This document shows positions 25,401-36,330 of a stretch of 64,000 bases of DNA, one piece after another. The stretch's first letter is position 1. Every line of letters starts with the position of its first letter. The stretch spans positions 5,373,532-5,437,531 of the forward strand of contig NW_006498507.1 of assembly GCF_000471905.2 (NCBI RefSeq). The letters run 5' to 3'. The stretch comes from Amborella trichopoda (taxonomy: Eukaryota > Streptophyta > Magnoliopsida > Amborellales > Amborellaceae). A program made the translations under genes and the position numbers. The notes under the pieces were generated by a model that saw only the letters and a list, made by a program, of their open reading frames with translations, had not been told where the DNA came from and ran no database searches.

Positions 25401-28400
25401 GCTATGCCTTCGGAAATTGGATGTCTGATTGCAAGTCTTTTTAAGTGGCAGAGTTGATGAGCTCATTTATTTGGATTTGTTGTAGTGCATGCAGCAATGC
25501 AGTACATCCTATTAGATGTTAGCCATGTGCCTCTGTTCAAATTTGGTTTGCTGAAAAGCAACTGGCCTAGGCCTCTTTTAAGGTTATCAGCCACATTGAG
25601 TTCCATGGCATATGCATTCATCTTAGCTGATCCTGTTGTATCCTGGTCTGTTTCCATGATTTTTGGTTTTAGTAGAATATCATGAACAAAAAGGGAGATA
25701 TGTTAATCAAGCACAGTAAAAGAAACGAACAATTTTCCACTAGGGAATAGATAAATGAGTCAAGACATACATATTCTTAAAAAAATTGAAACATTGCAGG
25801 AATTGGGCTTGGGTCAAGTCTGTAGCAGCTAGGTTTTCATAGCACCATGTCTCAAGTTCCATTTCTATGTAATCTTGTCATAAAAAAAACCCATTGAAAC
25901 ACTGGTCTCGAATAAAAGAAACTTTATATGACATCATGACTAATAAAAGGTTATCTTAATGCAAACTAATGGCATTACAAAGTTGTACAAATTCTTGTAA
26001 GAAATTTTTTCATGTGGCTATAAAAATCACCCAGAAATTTGTTCGAGTCCTTGGCTAAAGCCAGCAATAGATTAATGTCTGCTTCAGTTTCTCCAAACCC
26101 TATTTGTATGGAAATTCGGATCAGAATAGTGCTGAAAGTAAGTTTTAGGTTTTATTATTTGATATGGTAAAGTTTTTTTTCGAGATTTTAGAACCAAAAT
26201 TCAACTGAAAAGCCTTAATGATCTTGTACAATTCAGCTTCATAATTTTAAAATTTTGTCTGGATTAAAACTCAGCATAAATTAGGTCCAGAATCCTAATT
26301 TTAATCTCAAATTCTATCCCCAGATTGTCAACATCTCTTTGTACTCACTTATTATTATGCTATGTTGATGAAAGCTTTCTTGACTTTATGATAAAGGATG
26401 TATTCTGTGATGCAGAACTTTTGCTCTTTGCATTCTGCTGTTCTTATTACATATTCCTTTTGACTTCAGACCTTTTGTCATTCGCATGACCATTGAAATA
26501 AAGCGATATGGGAGCCTAATAATCACTGTTATGGTTGTGCTTGATCTGTTCCCTCGCATGACACATCTATAAACAAGTATGGAAAAATTTAATGTGCTGT
26601 GATTGCGATTAATTTAATGTGCTTGTGTTTGTGTTCTTCTGATATTTAGGGTGGCTGGGAAGATGATGAGTCTGTAGAAGATGCGGCACTTCGGGAAGCA
26701 TTAGAGGAAGCTGGAATTAGAGGAACCATTTATGTAAGTTTTGGTGTTTCTTTTAATTTCTCATGTAAAAGTCTTAAGACACTCATTTCATATTTTATTT
26801 TATTTTTATATTTATATTTATTTTTATTTTAATTTTATGTATAACGCATGGATTCATCTTAGCCAAAAAGATATTATACTCCCATGTGAGTATGTTCTCC
26901 ATTTACTCCCTCGTGAAAAAACCACATTTGGGATTAATTTTGGGAACCCAAAATTTGGAGACGTAACCTCTTCAACCTGTAGATTAACTTCAATAAAAAA
27001 GAAATCATAGTTGCACCTTTTGTCTCTATGCACTTGAAAAGAATAGGGCATTTATGCAAAGAGACCATTTACTTTTAGCACAAGGAGGTCACAATCGTTC
27101 TTGTTCTTTAGATTTCAAATCAGATGGTTATGTTTGTGTCATTAACTACACTCAAAGTTCAAAAAAAATAAAATAATTTAAACTTTGTGACCCACCCCAA
27201 GTCAATCCAATTTAACATCAAATGGCTAGGAGTAATTGTGCCCTCCTTGTAAGGAAGATAAATGGTCTCATTGTATGCAATTCCAAAAAAATAATGTCTC
27301 AAGATTAAATGGTGACCATCTAATTTTTAGAGGGTGAGATCTAAGTACTAGAAAACTCATTTTTCAAGTTTTTTCTTTTGAGAAGAATCATCTAGTGATT
27401 CTTAGGTAGTTCCCAAAATTTCAAATTTAAAAATCCTCCCAAGTAGGTCTTTTGACCGAGGGAGTAGATGTACACTATGCTATCTTGTGAGCATAGTATA
27501 CTTGCTCTTCATCTTATATTTTTTTAAAATGTTCATAGATTCATCTTATTGTTCGCTTTCTTATCAATATCTTCTATTTGATGCAATTTATATTAAGAGC
27601 CAGTTATAGTAAGAGCCAATGACATAAATAATAGTATTATTTGTTTTCTATTCATATAAGAAAACTTTACAACGAGGTCATCCACCTTTGGTACAAGAAG
27701 GTCACAATTATAGTTGGCCAATATATTTGGAGTCAGGCCTCTGGGTGTGTGCCATTGGCCATGCTCAGAGTTCAAAGGGAAATTTCTCAAGCTTTGGGAC
27801 ACACCCCAAGCTGTCGGATTTGACATTGATGCTCAAGGGTGGCTGTAATATCCTTGTAGCTAGGTTAATGGTCTTCTAGTATACAATCCCATTTTTATGT
27901 TTGCAGAGACATAGTTTTCATAAGATCAATTCTACAAAAATCCTCATGGTTTATATTTAGAGTGACTTTTGGAAGCGTTCTACACTTCCAATTGATGTAA
28001 TTTGCCGTCTTTTACTTAAATCAGTTGAGATTTAAAAGGATATATTCATTGATCACCTCTAGTGATATAAGCTATATCATGTACCCTATGGACCATGCCT
28101 CGTGAACTCCTTTGGTCAGTAGGAGGGCAATGGCTCCTTATAGAAAGAAATGGCCTTAGAGAAAGGATTGATGGAGTAAGGGTTATTTTGTAAGGCACGT
28201 TAGGGATGGAGGGTAAATGATTTGAAAGGTTTATCCGAGTCAGATTTTGTTTGTTGGATGTTGATGGATGGTAATTAAGATAATTGCACAGATGGAGATT
28301 TAGTTGGTGTTTTGCACATATTTGGATAGTGCTTATGTTTTGCAATTGATTGAGAAGTTTGGGAGAAGTGAAAAGACTGCACATGGTCTTTAATTATTTA

Positions 28401-31362
28401 GAGAAAACGTACAATAAGATACCTAGAGAAAGAATTTGGTGGGGTGCTAGAAAAGAAAGGAGTCTCAAGAGGATATATTGACAAAGTTAAGGATATAAAC
28501 TAGGGATCGCTAACTAATGTGAGAACAACTTGTAGAGGAACAAGTGAGTTTTCAGTGATAATAGACTATATTAGGGGTTGTCCTGGAGCTCATATCTCTT
28601 CACTTTGGTTATGGACGGGAACTAGGCATCTACAAGATGAGGTTCTGTGGTGCATGTTGTTTGCGGATGACATAGTTTTGATTGATGAGACTAGAGACGA
28701 CTTAAATGCAAAATTAGACTTTGGAGGGATGCATTAGAATCTAAAGGTTTTAAAATTAGTCATGCTAAGAACAGAATATATGAAATGCAAGTTTAGTAAC
28801 AATATGAGCATAAATGAGAAATTAGTTAAGATTGACGGCTAAGAAGTACCTAAAAGAGATTATTTTCAATATCTTGAGTTGATCATCCATGAGAAAGGAG
28901 AGATTGAAAAAGATATTGCTCATAGAATTAGAGCTGAGTGGACGAAAATGTGCTTCTGGAGTCTTATGTGATAGACCCCAATGAAACTGAAGGGACTGTT
29001 CTATAGGATGGTTGTAAGACCAGCCATTCTTTATGGGATGGCATGTTGGGCAGTCAATAAATGACATGCATAGAATTAGTGTAGCTGAGATGAGGATATT
29101 GAGATAGATGAGTGGCGAGACAAGGAAGGATAGAGTTCAAAATGAATACAATCCAAGGAACTTAGGGGTAGCTCCAATAGGCAATAAAATGAGGAAAAGT
29201 AGATTTAGGTGGTTGGTCATGTGCAATGTCGACCTAGAACAACACTGGTTAGGATGGGTGATTTGGTTCAAGTGGAAGGCTCTAAAAAAGCGAGGGAAAG
29301 ACCCCAAAGGACATGGATGGAAGTAGTAACAACAGGTATGGTGACTTATAGTTTGATTGAGGATATGGCCTTTGGTAAAGTGGAATGGCGCAGTGTAGTT
29401 GATCCCAAATAGTTGGGATAAGGCTCAGATGATAATATTTTTAAGAAATAATGACATTCTAATGTATCTGACGGGTATTTTTTAGAAAAAATTGGATCTT
29501 ATTTTACATTCTTGTTTCAAATATCGAGAATCCTATATACTGGCTGTCATGCTGGTGTATAATGGCTGCTATATTCATCAAAGTCACCGACTTTGTGGTG
29601 TGCACATTCGCACGTCATGGCTCTAGCAGTTTTGTCATTGATATCAGCCGATGTAGCCAATATTTCAGCTTTTTGAGCTTGGGTTATGTTAGGGTACTCA
29701 TACATGTGAGTATTATGAGTATTTTATTAAGGTACTCAACATTTTATGGCACTTGATACCCTTAGCCTCACCAAATAGTAACTTTTTTGTCTAGGGGCAT
29801 TTCAGGTAATTAATCAGAGATAAAGTAGAAATGCTTGATAGAAATAAAAGCATTTACTAACTGTCGTGGAGGATGACAACATTCATATGAGTTATAATAT
29901 GGCCCACATTGAGCAATGATAGCTTTTGAACCACTAGCTAAATGCTACTAGTTTCTTATAAAAATACCTACCTTACCCCTCCTAATGACAAGAAATGCTC
30001 TTATTAAAAAAAGTTTGTATAAACAAGGGGCGATGAGTGTCTGAAAATATTGAGTACATTAAGGAAATACTCTTATGTATGGGTACCCTTACATAACCCT
30101 TTGAGCTTTGGTTATTGATATTATTGGTCGGTATTGGAAGAATGCTGACTTTGATTTAAGAATCCAACATGACAAATGCTTCGAAATGTGAAGTTTTTTT
30201 TTTTGAAGTCCAAATATGAAGTTTAAGTAGGACGTTTTAATGAGTTGGAGACCATCTCAGGGATTTTGCTGGGCATGTGGCAAAAATAAAGCAAAGAAAT
30301 TGTTTTGGTAGTTATCAAATAAAAGTAGATGAGTATAATTATGTTCATGCATTCACTTGTAGGCTGTTCCATTCCTCTCTCTCTCTCTCTCTCTCTCTCN
30401 NNNNNNNNNNNNNNNNNNNNNNNNNNNNNNNNNNNNNNNNNNNNNNNNNNNNNNNNNNNNNNNNNNNNNNNNNNNNNNNNNNNNNNNNNNNNNNNNNNNN
30501 NNNNNNNNNNNNNNNNNNNNNNNNNNNNNNNNNNNNNNNNNNNNNNNNNNNNNNNNNNNNNNNNNNNNNNNNNNNNNNNNCTCTCTCTCTCTCTCTCTCT
30601 CTCTCTCTATGAACTTAGATGGATGTTGCTATTAATAAACAGAAAGAACCACTAGGAGAGTGGGAATTTAGGAGTAAAAGCAAAGAGAAGTGTTGTGGGC
30701 TTGAAGGATTTTGCAGAGGTTACATGTACGCAATGAAGGTAACTGAGGTGCTGGAGTCCTGGCCAGAACAGGCTGACCGTGAAAGAAAATGGGTTGGTAC
30801 TTGTAACCTGCTCCTGTACTTTCTGATATCAACCTCTCTTTCTCTCTCTCTCTCTTCCCCCCCTGGGTTTGTACTGGTAAACTCTGAAGTCAGTTGCTCT
30901 CCCTCTCACCACTGGGTTGAGACTAGAAGCGCTGATGTCTCTCTCTATCTCTGTCTCTATCTCTATCTCTATATCTCTTTCTCTCTCTCTCTCTCTCTCC
31001 GGTTGCTTTAATGCCAGGTGCTGTGTGTGTGCGAGGCACATGCACATGCCCATTTTGGGTAATTTGCGGCTGATAGCTGTGCTTTTGATTTTTGGTAGCT
31101 AACCATTAGGAACGCATACCCACTGTGCCGCTATCCTTGGATGTGTGAAGCTCTCAAAAAGTTTGAAATTGTTATGTCAAGAGATGATGAGCTTCAGTTG
31201 GAATGGGGGGCATCATCACCATCGCTGTCAACATTATCATCATCGGTTGTGGCATCGCAACCGGTTTCAGAGACACCAGAGCTCCCCATCATACCGCCAA
31301 GCTGCTTTTCAAGGCCCCCTGAAGCCAAGGCCTCAACAAATCCTGTAAATGCATTATGCTAG
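17345..31362 (+). CDS. NUDT13: Nudix hydrolase, NUDT12/13 type, five coding exons
   Basis: Coding exons are 17345-17421, 21168-21282, 26650-26733, 30643-30792 and 31099-31362. All introns have GT...AG ends, and the exons join in frame to 690 nt, a 229-residue protein. Exon 1 carries the ARTGRHRQLY start and RLVAG. Exon 2 carries GCIPYR and VLMISSPNRHDLVFPK. Exon 3 is almost entirely the Nudix box: GG, then REALEEAGI, fitting GX5EX7REUXEEXGU with every metal-binding Glu present. Exon 4 has LGEWEFRSKS and SWPEQADRERKW; exon 5 has CRYPWM. These blocks and their order match the Arabidopsis NUDT12/13/16 group, some members of which act on diadenosine polyphosphates; the substrate here is inferred. 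The start is a tandem ATGATG just after a TGTAG acceptor, so a leader intron and an upstream untranslated exon are likely. The exon 4 donor (GTTGGT) is weak and is the least certain junction. The C-terminal tail after CRYPWM is serine-rich and not recognised. Confidence 0.85.
18523..18761. mobile_element. MITE family A, copy 1 (Mutator-like, 9-bp TSD)
   Basis: A 239-bp element with terminal inverted repeats of about 30 bp. The left end is GGGATTGTCTACAAAGAGAT; the right end reads GGGATTGTCTACAAGAGACC on the minus strand. It is flanked by a perfect 9-bp duplication TTATTAAAT (18514-18522, 18762-18770). Nine-base duplications are typical of Mutator-like elements. It lies in Nudix intron 1 and has no coding capacity. 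Confidence 0.93.
18843..18891. repeat. (TG)n(TA)n microsatellite
   Basis: TATATATG, about eleven TG units, then about nine TA units, directly left of the palindrome. A (TA)n run (19366-19393) lies directly right of it. Confidence 0.95.
18892..19365. repeat. 474-bp imperfect palindrome (fold-back element 1) inside a TA microsatellite
   Basis: The two halves are inverted copies of about 230 bp. Outer ends share GGTGAGCCCACTAGCTCACA on opposite strands. Next come CCAGATTGAATCTGGG and TTGTTTGAATTTTAATTTTT. The centre is CCCCCGAAAAGTTTTGGGGG (19116-19135). It is bordered on both sides by (TA)n, so it probably inserted into, or created, a TA-rich target. No coding capacity. In Nudix intron 1. Confidence 0.93.
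23254..23553. mobile_element. 300-bp hAT-type MITE
   Basis: Starts CAGTGTTTCAAAAAGC and ends GCTTTTGGAAACAGTG, near-perfect inverted ends. The 8-bp duplication is ATCACAGG/ATCCCAGG (23246-23253, 23554-23561). Both arms are GC-rich with repeated CCTAGGCGG motifs, in sharp contrast to the AT-rich surroundings. In Nudix intron 2. Confidence 0.88.
24034..24264. mobile_element. MITE family A, copy 2
   Basis: Begins GGGATTGTATACAATGAGAA and ends in the inverted form (AAATGGTCTCATTGTATTC, then TTTTCC). Flanks are ATATGTTTC and ATATGTTTT, a 9-bp duplication with one mismatch. Same internal blocks as copy 1 (GGAGGTCACAATTA, CATCAAATTT). In Nudix intron 2. Confidence 0.88.
26873..27490. mobile_element. 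MITE family B, copy 2, interrupted by a family A MITE
   Basis: The left hairpin is TACTCCCATGTGAGTA with TTTACTCCCTCGTG after it. On the right, CCGAGGGAGTAGATG precedes the hairpin ATGCTATCTTGTGAGCAT. The GACGTAACCTCTTCAACCTG block matches copy 1. A family A MITE (27046-27284) is inserted in the middle. In Nudix intron 3. Confidence 0.75.
27046..27284. mobile_element. MITE family A, copy 3, nested in a hairpin-ended MITE
   Basis: Same inverted ends as copies 1 and 2 (GGGCATTTATGCAAAGAGAC; GGAATTGCATACAATGAGAC on the minus strand). The 9-bp duplication is AAAAGAATA/AAAAAAATA, one mismatch. It sits inside the family B element at 26873-27490, so it inserted later. Confidence 0.88.
27660..27890. 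mobile_element. MITE family A, copy 4, diverged
   Basis: The right end (ATGGTCTTCTAGTATACAATC, then CC) and internal GTACAAGAAGGTCACAATTA match family A. The left end is eroded and no target duplication is clear. In Nudix intron 3. Confidence 0.7.
28120..29440 (+). pseudogene. LINE ORF2 remnant (reverse transcriptase to C-terminus) in Nudix intron 3
   Basis: Broken reading frames carry the order expected of a plant LINE ORF2. A diverged block near 28380 reads LEKxY...PRERIWWG. The reverse-transcriptase core MLFADDIVLIDETRDDLNAK lies at about 28654-28713. Later come the YF-YL block near 28860, the ARPAILYG-like block near 29010, the WLVMCNVD block (29210) and the terminal MAFGKVEWRSVVDPK followed by stops (29370-29412). 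Several frameshifts and stops make it non-functional. It is in the same orientation as the host gene and lies wholly within intron 3. Confidence 0.85.
29681..30099. mobile_element. 419-bp Mutator-like MITE with perfect 9-bp TSD
   Basis: Inverted ends of about 60 bp start GGGTTATGTTAGGGTACTCA on the left and GGGTTATGTAAGGGTACCCA on the minus strand at the right. The 9-bp duplication TTTGAGCTT is perfect (29672-29680, 30100-30108). It lies in Nudix intron 3, between the LINE remnant and the assembly gap. A different family from the 230-240 bp MITEs. Confidence 0.93.
30400..30580. other. assembly gap (181 N) in Nudix intron 3
   Basis: N run inside a (CT)n microsatellite, which continues on both sides (30376-30399 and 30581-30608). 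It lies about 60 bases before the inferred acceptor of Nudix exon 4, so the pyrimidine tract of that splice site merges with the microsatellite. Confidence 0.97.
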
Positions 31363-31985
31363 GACTCTCTCTCTCTCTCTCTCTCTCGATGCATAAGCAC
31401 GTGTTCTTTAGGATTTGAACCAGGTCTGTTGATTATGAATGCTAACTTCTGTATTGGTTTTCCTTTGTCAAATCATCCGTCGATCCCTTGTTTTGCACAA
31501 AGCTCAACATTGTAAATGGTGCTCCAGCGCATGAACTTTAAAGAAAGTGGAGAAACAGTTTACTCTCGCTTTTTTCTTGAGTAAGATTTTTTGGATTTGG
31601 GGCATGATGAAAAATTTGTATTTGAATAGTTCTTGTTGCAGCGTTGTTATGTCTTAGTCTCCAAAGAAAAAGGATGAAAAATAACATGTGACAATAACAT
31701 GTGATTGAAAGAAAAATAAGTTCACTGTGGCTCTAGGAAAACTGACTGTAACATGCAGGAGGGTGCGAATCGTGCTGGTTGCTTTACTCGGATATGGAGA
31801 TAGAGGGGCTCTCTGGTTCTGTTTGGGTTGATTCTGACACAGTAGGGGTTCCAGGTCTATCGAACCTGGCTGGCTTGGTTTGAGGCAATTTGAACTTCAT
31901 TTTTGTTGGCTCAACAATGTTATACCCTTCCCTCACATATGAAACCAACCCACGTTATGGCTGCTTCTGTACACAGCACAAGATC

Positions 31986-32045
31986 AACCCACATGGTTAC
32001 ACACTGGACCAGCCTAACCCACATGGTTACACACTGGACCAGCCT
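31986..32045. repeat. exact 30-bp tandem duplication
   Basis: Two identical units starting AACCCACATGG and ending GGACCAGCCT, at 31986-32015 and 32016-32045. They lie between the Nudix gene and the copia element. Confidence 0.95.
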
Positions 32046-32619
32046 ATCATACATGATTATGTTCTGTCTACTGTTACATCTGATATGGAGTATGGAATGT
32101 TGGATACTCATCACAGGTAGCACGTAAATTCAACATATTGTGCTCTTGTCAAAGTACATCGACACAAGTCAACACAACACAATAAAAATTTAACGTGTCG
32201 AGGTAACATTGGTAGAGAGTAGAGAGATGTTTGCGCACATCAATTTTTTTGTTAGTTATTTCCACACATCCAGCTGACACAAGATTGGCACAGATTGTTG
32301 AGAATTCTCTGCTTTGCAATATCAACGACAAAGCACAAACTTTCGTTAAACATATAGAGGCTACATTTTCTCACTGGTTTCCCAAGAGACAACCACAACA
32401 TGGATTATAGACTCTTGCGGCGTATGATGAGCAATAACATGTAAAAGCAAGTAAATAGATTAAGAAAACATTGGACACACTTCAAATTTCAAAATAATGG
32501 CATCAGCAGACGCCCTATCAAAAAAAAAAGATTTCAACAATTTAAAAAGAACTAAGCCTAATTAAGTAGATTAGCAGAACATTGGATTACAATAAGAAAA
32601 GATGACTGGCAAGTGCTAT

Positions 32620-32996
32620 TGCAACACCAATGATTCAACGCGTGTGAAACATGAATGTATGATTGTTCCAAAATCATACCGGTCAGAGGGTATACTTCCT
32701 GCTTGTCATATGATAAATCGACTGCCGATTAAAATTTGGGATAACAAAAGCCCTTATGAAGTGTTGCATTGTTGTCCTCCTATTGTTCATCATTTAAAAA
32801 TATTTGGTTGTGAATGTTTTGTGCACTTATCATAGAGACAAACTTGCTAAGCGATCCATTAAATGTAAGTTTATGGGATATTCACCTTTCAAAATGGGTT
32901 ACAAATGCTATGACCCAAAAAAGAGGCGAATTTATGTTTCACAAAATGTTGAATTCAATAAACGTCCTCCCTATTTTCAAACTGATAAGCCTTAGG
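32620..32996 (+). pseudogene. copia integrase fragment
   Basis: Two overlapping frames give the end of the integrase core and its C-terminal domain: ACHMINRLPIKIWDNKSPYE, HHLKIFGCECFVH, then after a frameshift RDKLAKRSIKCKFMGYSPFK and KRRIYVSQNVEF. The catalytic DDE residues lie upstream and are absent. Confidence 0.85.
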
Positions 32997-33402
32997 GGAA
33001 GAATAATAAAATAACCTCTACCCAAGATCTCTAAAAAATGAGTGATCTGAATTTCGAAGTCGAAATCATTTTAATACATCAACCTATACCGGAAGAATCC
33101 ATTCTTGAAACCTCAGAAAACACCAATGAGCAGGAACAATCAAATGAACATCAAGAGGAAATTCTTCCTCAAGACTTCCAACCAAGACGATCTGGTCGTA
33201 TTACTCGACCTCCCTATGGTTTAAAGGATTACTATACTTATCATGCCAAGGAAAACAATCACAAAATATATAATTCGATTGAAAAACAGATGGATTTTAA
33301 AAAATTATTTCCTAAATATAGTGTTTTTTTGACCAAAAATTTTCAACTAAAGAACCTACTAGCTTTGAGGAAGCAAATTCCCATGCAGTATGGAGAACTG
33401 CT

Positions 33403-33668
33403 ATGAAAGAGGAACTTGTTGCTTTAAAGAAAAATCATACTTGGGATGTTGTTACTCTTCCTAAAGAGAAAAAACTTGATGGCTGCAAGTGGGTCTCTAA
33501 AACAAAATACAAAAGTGATGGAACTATCGAGAGATACAAAGCGATACTTGTTGCAAAGGGATTCACCGAAACCTATGGTATTGACTACAAGGAAACATTT
33601 GCTCCTGTGTTCAAAATGAATACTGTGAGGGTTTTACTTTCTATTGTTGCCAACAATGACTGGCCTTT
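33403..33668 (+). pseudogene. copia reverse transcriptase, N-terminal part
   Basis: Reads MKEELVALKKNHTWDVV, CKWVSKTKYKSDG, RYKAILVAKGF, then the GIDYKETFAPVFKMNTVR motif typical of Ty1/copia, and ends at NNDWPF where the foreign insert begins. An upstream frame (33038-33400) holds the acidic integrase-RT linker with RRSGRITRPPYGLKDY. Confidence 0.9.
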
Positions 33669-34870
33669 TGTTACGACCCCTACCGTTCTGGTCGGAGGGT
33701 GGCAGGGTGCGGTTCATGATTTAGACATAGCGAATGCTACTCAAGTCGAAGTGGCTCGTTGTTTTAATAAAGCAGTAAATCAAGCAAACCACGAAAGTAA
33801 AAAAACTCTATAAAAAAATGCACAAAATCTGGGTAAAATAAAATTGAAACTTATATTATTAAGTAAACAACTTGGAGTAATACAATTATTCAAGGTACCG
33901 ATGACTTGGGTATACAACATCTAACTTCAATACAGACAAAAACATGCCCCACGGTCACTAGACACATACAAGCAAAAGATATCCTCGGCAAATACAAGCT
34001 TTCATCGACCAGATCGACCACCCCACCGACTGTTCTTGCCCTGCAGCTTCTACTATATAGGGGTGGAAGAAAAAAGAAAGAAGGGATGAGCTATAAGCTG
34101 AGTAAGATGATCGAGTTACTATGCATCAATGATATATCCATCCAAAAAATTTATAAGCAATCTCAAAGAAAAAATGGCCGTCAATTCAGCAGTCTTATCA
34201 ATATATCTAACACAAGTGACATATCCAATATTATAACTATCATTCAATCAGCATGACTACTAAGATTCGCATACATACTTCAAGTATTAGTCACACACTC
34301 CTTAATTCACCTACTCCTGAAGTAGAAGTCCTATTTATTAGGCCAAGCCAATCCTATTGTTTAGGACTTCTACTGTCACTCAGGAGGGAGGGCAATGACA
34401 ATGAGTGATCCATTCAGTAATGCCCTCACACTCACGCACCTAGTCTCCAGAGCGCTTTGGGGCTTTTGATAGGCATTTGCCTTGCAAGACACGATACACT
34501 ATTTTCTTTGTAGAATGCACTGAAATTTCGGGGGCGCGACCAACCCATTATACTTTCAACCTAACTCCCCTCCTATCATAGGAAGTTAGGAAACACTGCC
34601 GGCCTCACTTTCTTATTAGATCGCATCATACTACCACGAGTAACCCGTGCGTAGCGTCTCTTAAATCACTTTATAATTATCAAACACAAAAGGGTCATGC
34701 TTGAAGCATATCATCAAATTACACATCGCTTGACATTCATCACTTAGCATTTAGGCCTATTACATGATTAACGCATGGAATTCACCATTTGGCACTCATT
34801 ATATAGGATTCACACTTATCACATGAATATTGCATGGTACTTGTCATATAGCATTCACACTCATCCCTTG

Positions 34871-34999
34871 AACATCACATGACACTCACTAATTAGCATT
34901 CACACTCATCACTTGAACATCACATGACACTCACTAATTATCATTCACATTCATTACTTGAATATCACATGGCACTCACTAATTAGCATTTACACTTAG
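34871..34999. repeat. 45-bp tandem repeat, about three copies
   Basis: Copies start at 34871, 34916 and 34961, each beginning AACATCACATG or a near match and containing CACTCACTAATTA. More diverged copies extend upstream to about 34,730. It lies inside the solo-LTR-like insert. Confidence 0.8.
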
Positions 35000-36155
35000 C
35001 AGGCAAAGTTTCTGGGAGATCCTGTCAACAGTGACATACTCCCCTAAAAAGAAACATAACTTTCAATCTAGGGGGTTTTGCAAGAAAATATTTCATGGAA
35101 CTTTAATTATTCACAGAAATCTTTCAAATAGTGGTGGTTTGGAAACAATTGAACTTCATGTGATTAATCAAAACTCATGACAATTCAAGGTGATAATTCT
35201 GAATTTTCACAGTTTCTGGTAACAGTGATATGTTAGCATATTTTGGAGTATAGCGTCTCATTTGTGAAGAATTTCAACAAGGTTTGAACATGGACATTGT
35301 AGTAGATGTATATACGGTTCAAAAGGCAGTGATTTGGAGGTATTTGGACACTTATTGGGTGGTCAAAAGTTCGATACAAAGTAGGTGACAATGGCTGGAA
35401 TTTATGCTATTTGGCATCAGTGACATATTCACACATTTTGGACTGTAAATCTTAAAATATGAAGAATTTTAAGATAGTACAAGAAGAAAAGTTGTAGTAA
35501 ACAAGCATATCTTTCATTCATGACCAATTTGAGTCCATTAAGACACCGTTTGGTTACTAAATAATTTGATACGAAAACACTCACTGTTCCTAGAAATTTC
35601 AATTTTTACTACCTACTAAAGCATAAACAATGTCTTTCAAACCAAAGTCTAATACTCAGTAAAACCTTCTTCAACTTAACTAAATTCACAAGAGGATTTG
35701 ACAAATATTTTCACAATCACAGGTTAACCAAGCACGGATTCTAGCACTTAATTTTCAAGATTTCAAGCTTACACTTGCACATCCACACAGAGGTTTCTAC
35801 ATTCTACTCTTCCATACGTCATGCTTGGATAAAAATAGTAATACATAGCTTCTAAATCCACTTACTTGATGAGAAAATAGTTCTCCTAACTCCTTCTTGC
35901 ACAGTCTCCTCAAGCTTCCCTTGGTGAGTAGTAATGGGGGTAACAATGGGTAAGGCTCAAGAGTTGGTTCTTAGAGAGAGAGAGAGTATGGGAGTGAAAT
36001 GGTGTGAGGAGGAGGAGGGCTTAAGTACTCCCCCCAGTGGGAGGTGGCAGCCCAGAGCTGATAGGTGGCAAACAAATCCCACGCAGCTGGATAAGTGGCG
36101 GACACTGACCATGCACGGCAATGCCACACATGGCACTGCTCTTCTCTCTCTCTTC

Positions 36156-36330
36156 ACAGCTGGCGCTGCCTCTCTCTCTTCACAGCTAGCGCTGTCTCTC
36201 TCTTTCTTTAAAGCCGGCGTTGCCTTTCTCTCTTTACAGCCATCGCTACATCTCTCTTCACAGTCAGCGCTGCCTCTCTCTCTTTACAGCCGGTGCTGCC
36301 TCTCTTTCTTCAAAGCCGGCGCTGGCCCAT
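36156..36330. repeat. degenerate tandem repeat of about 24-30 bp
   Basis: About seven units alternate a GC-rich GCCGGCGCTG-like core with CTCTCTCTTTCTTCA. It lies near the right end of the solo-LTR-like insert and explains a low-complexity open frame there (35934-36347). Confidence 0.7.

Noticed and set aside
30277..30655. open frames across the N gap
   Set aside because: They exist only because N codons are read as open; flanks are a CT microsatellite.
34730..35000. possible CRISPR-like array (45-bp repeats)
   Set aside because: Contiguous tandem repeats without unique spacers, in plant nuclear DNA.
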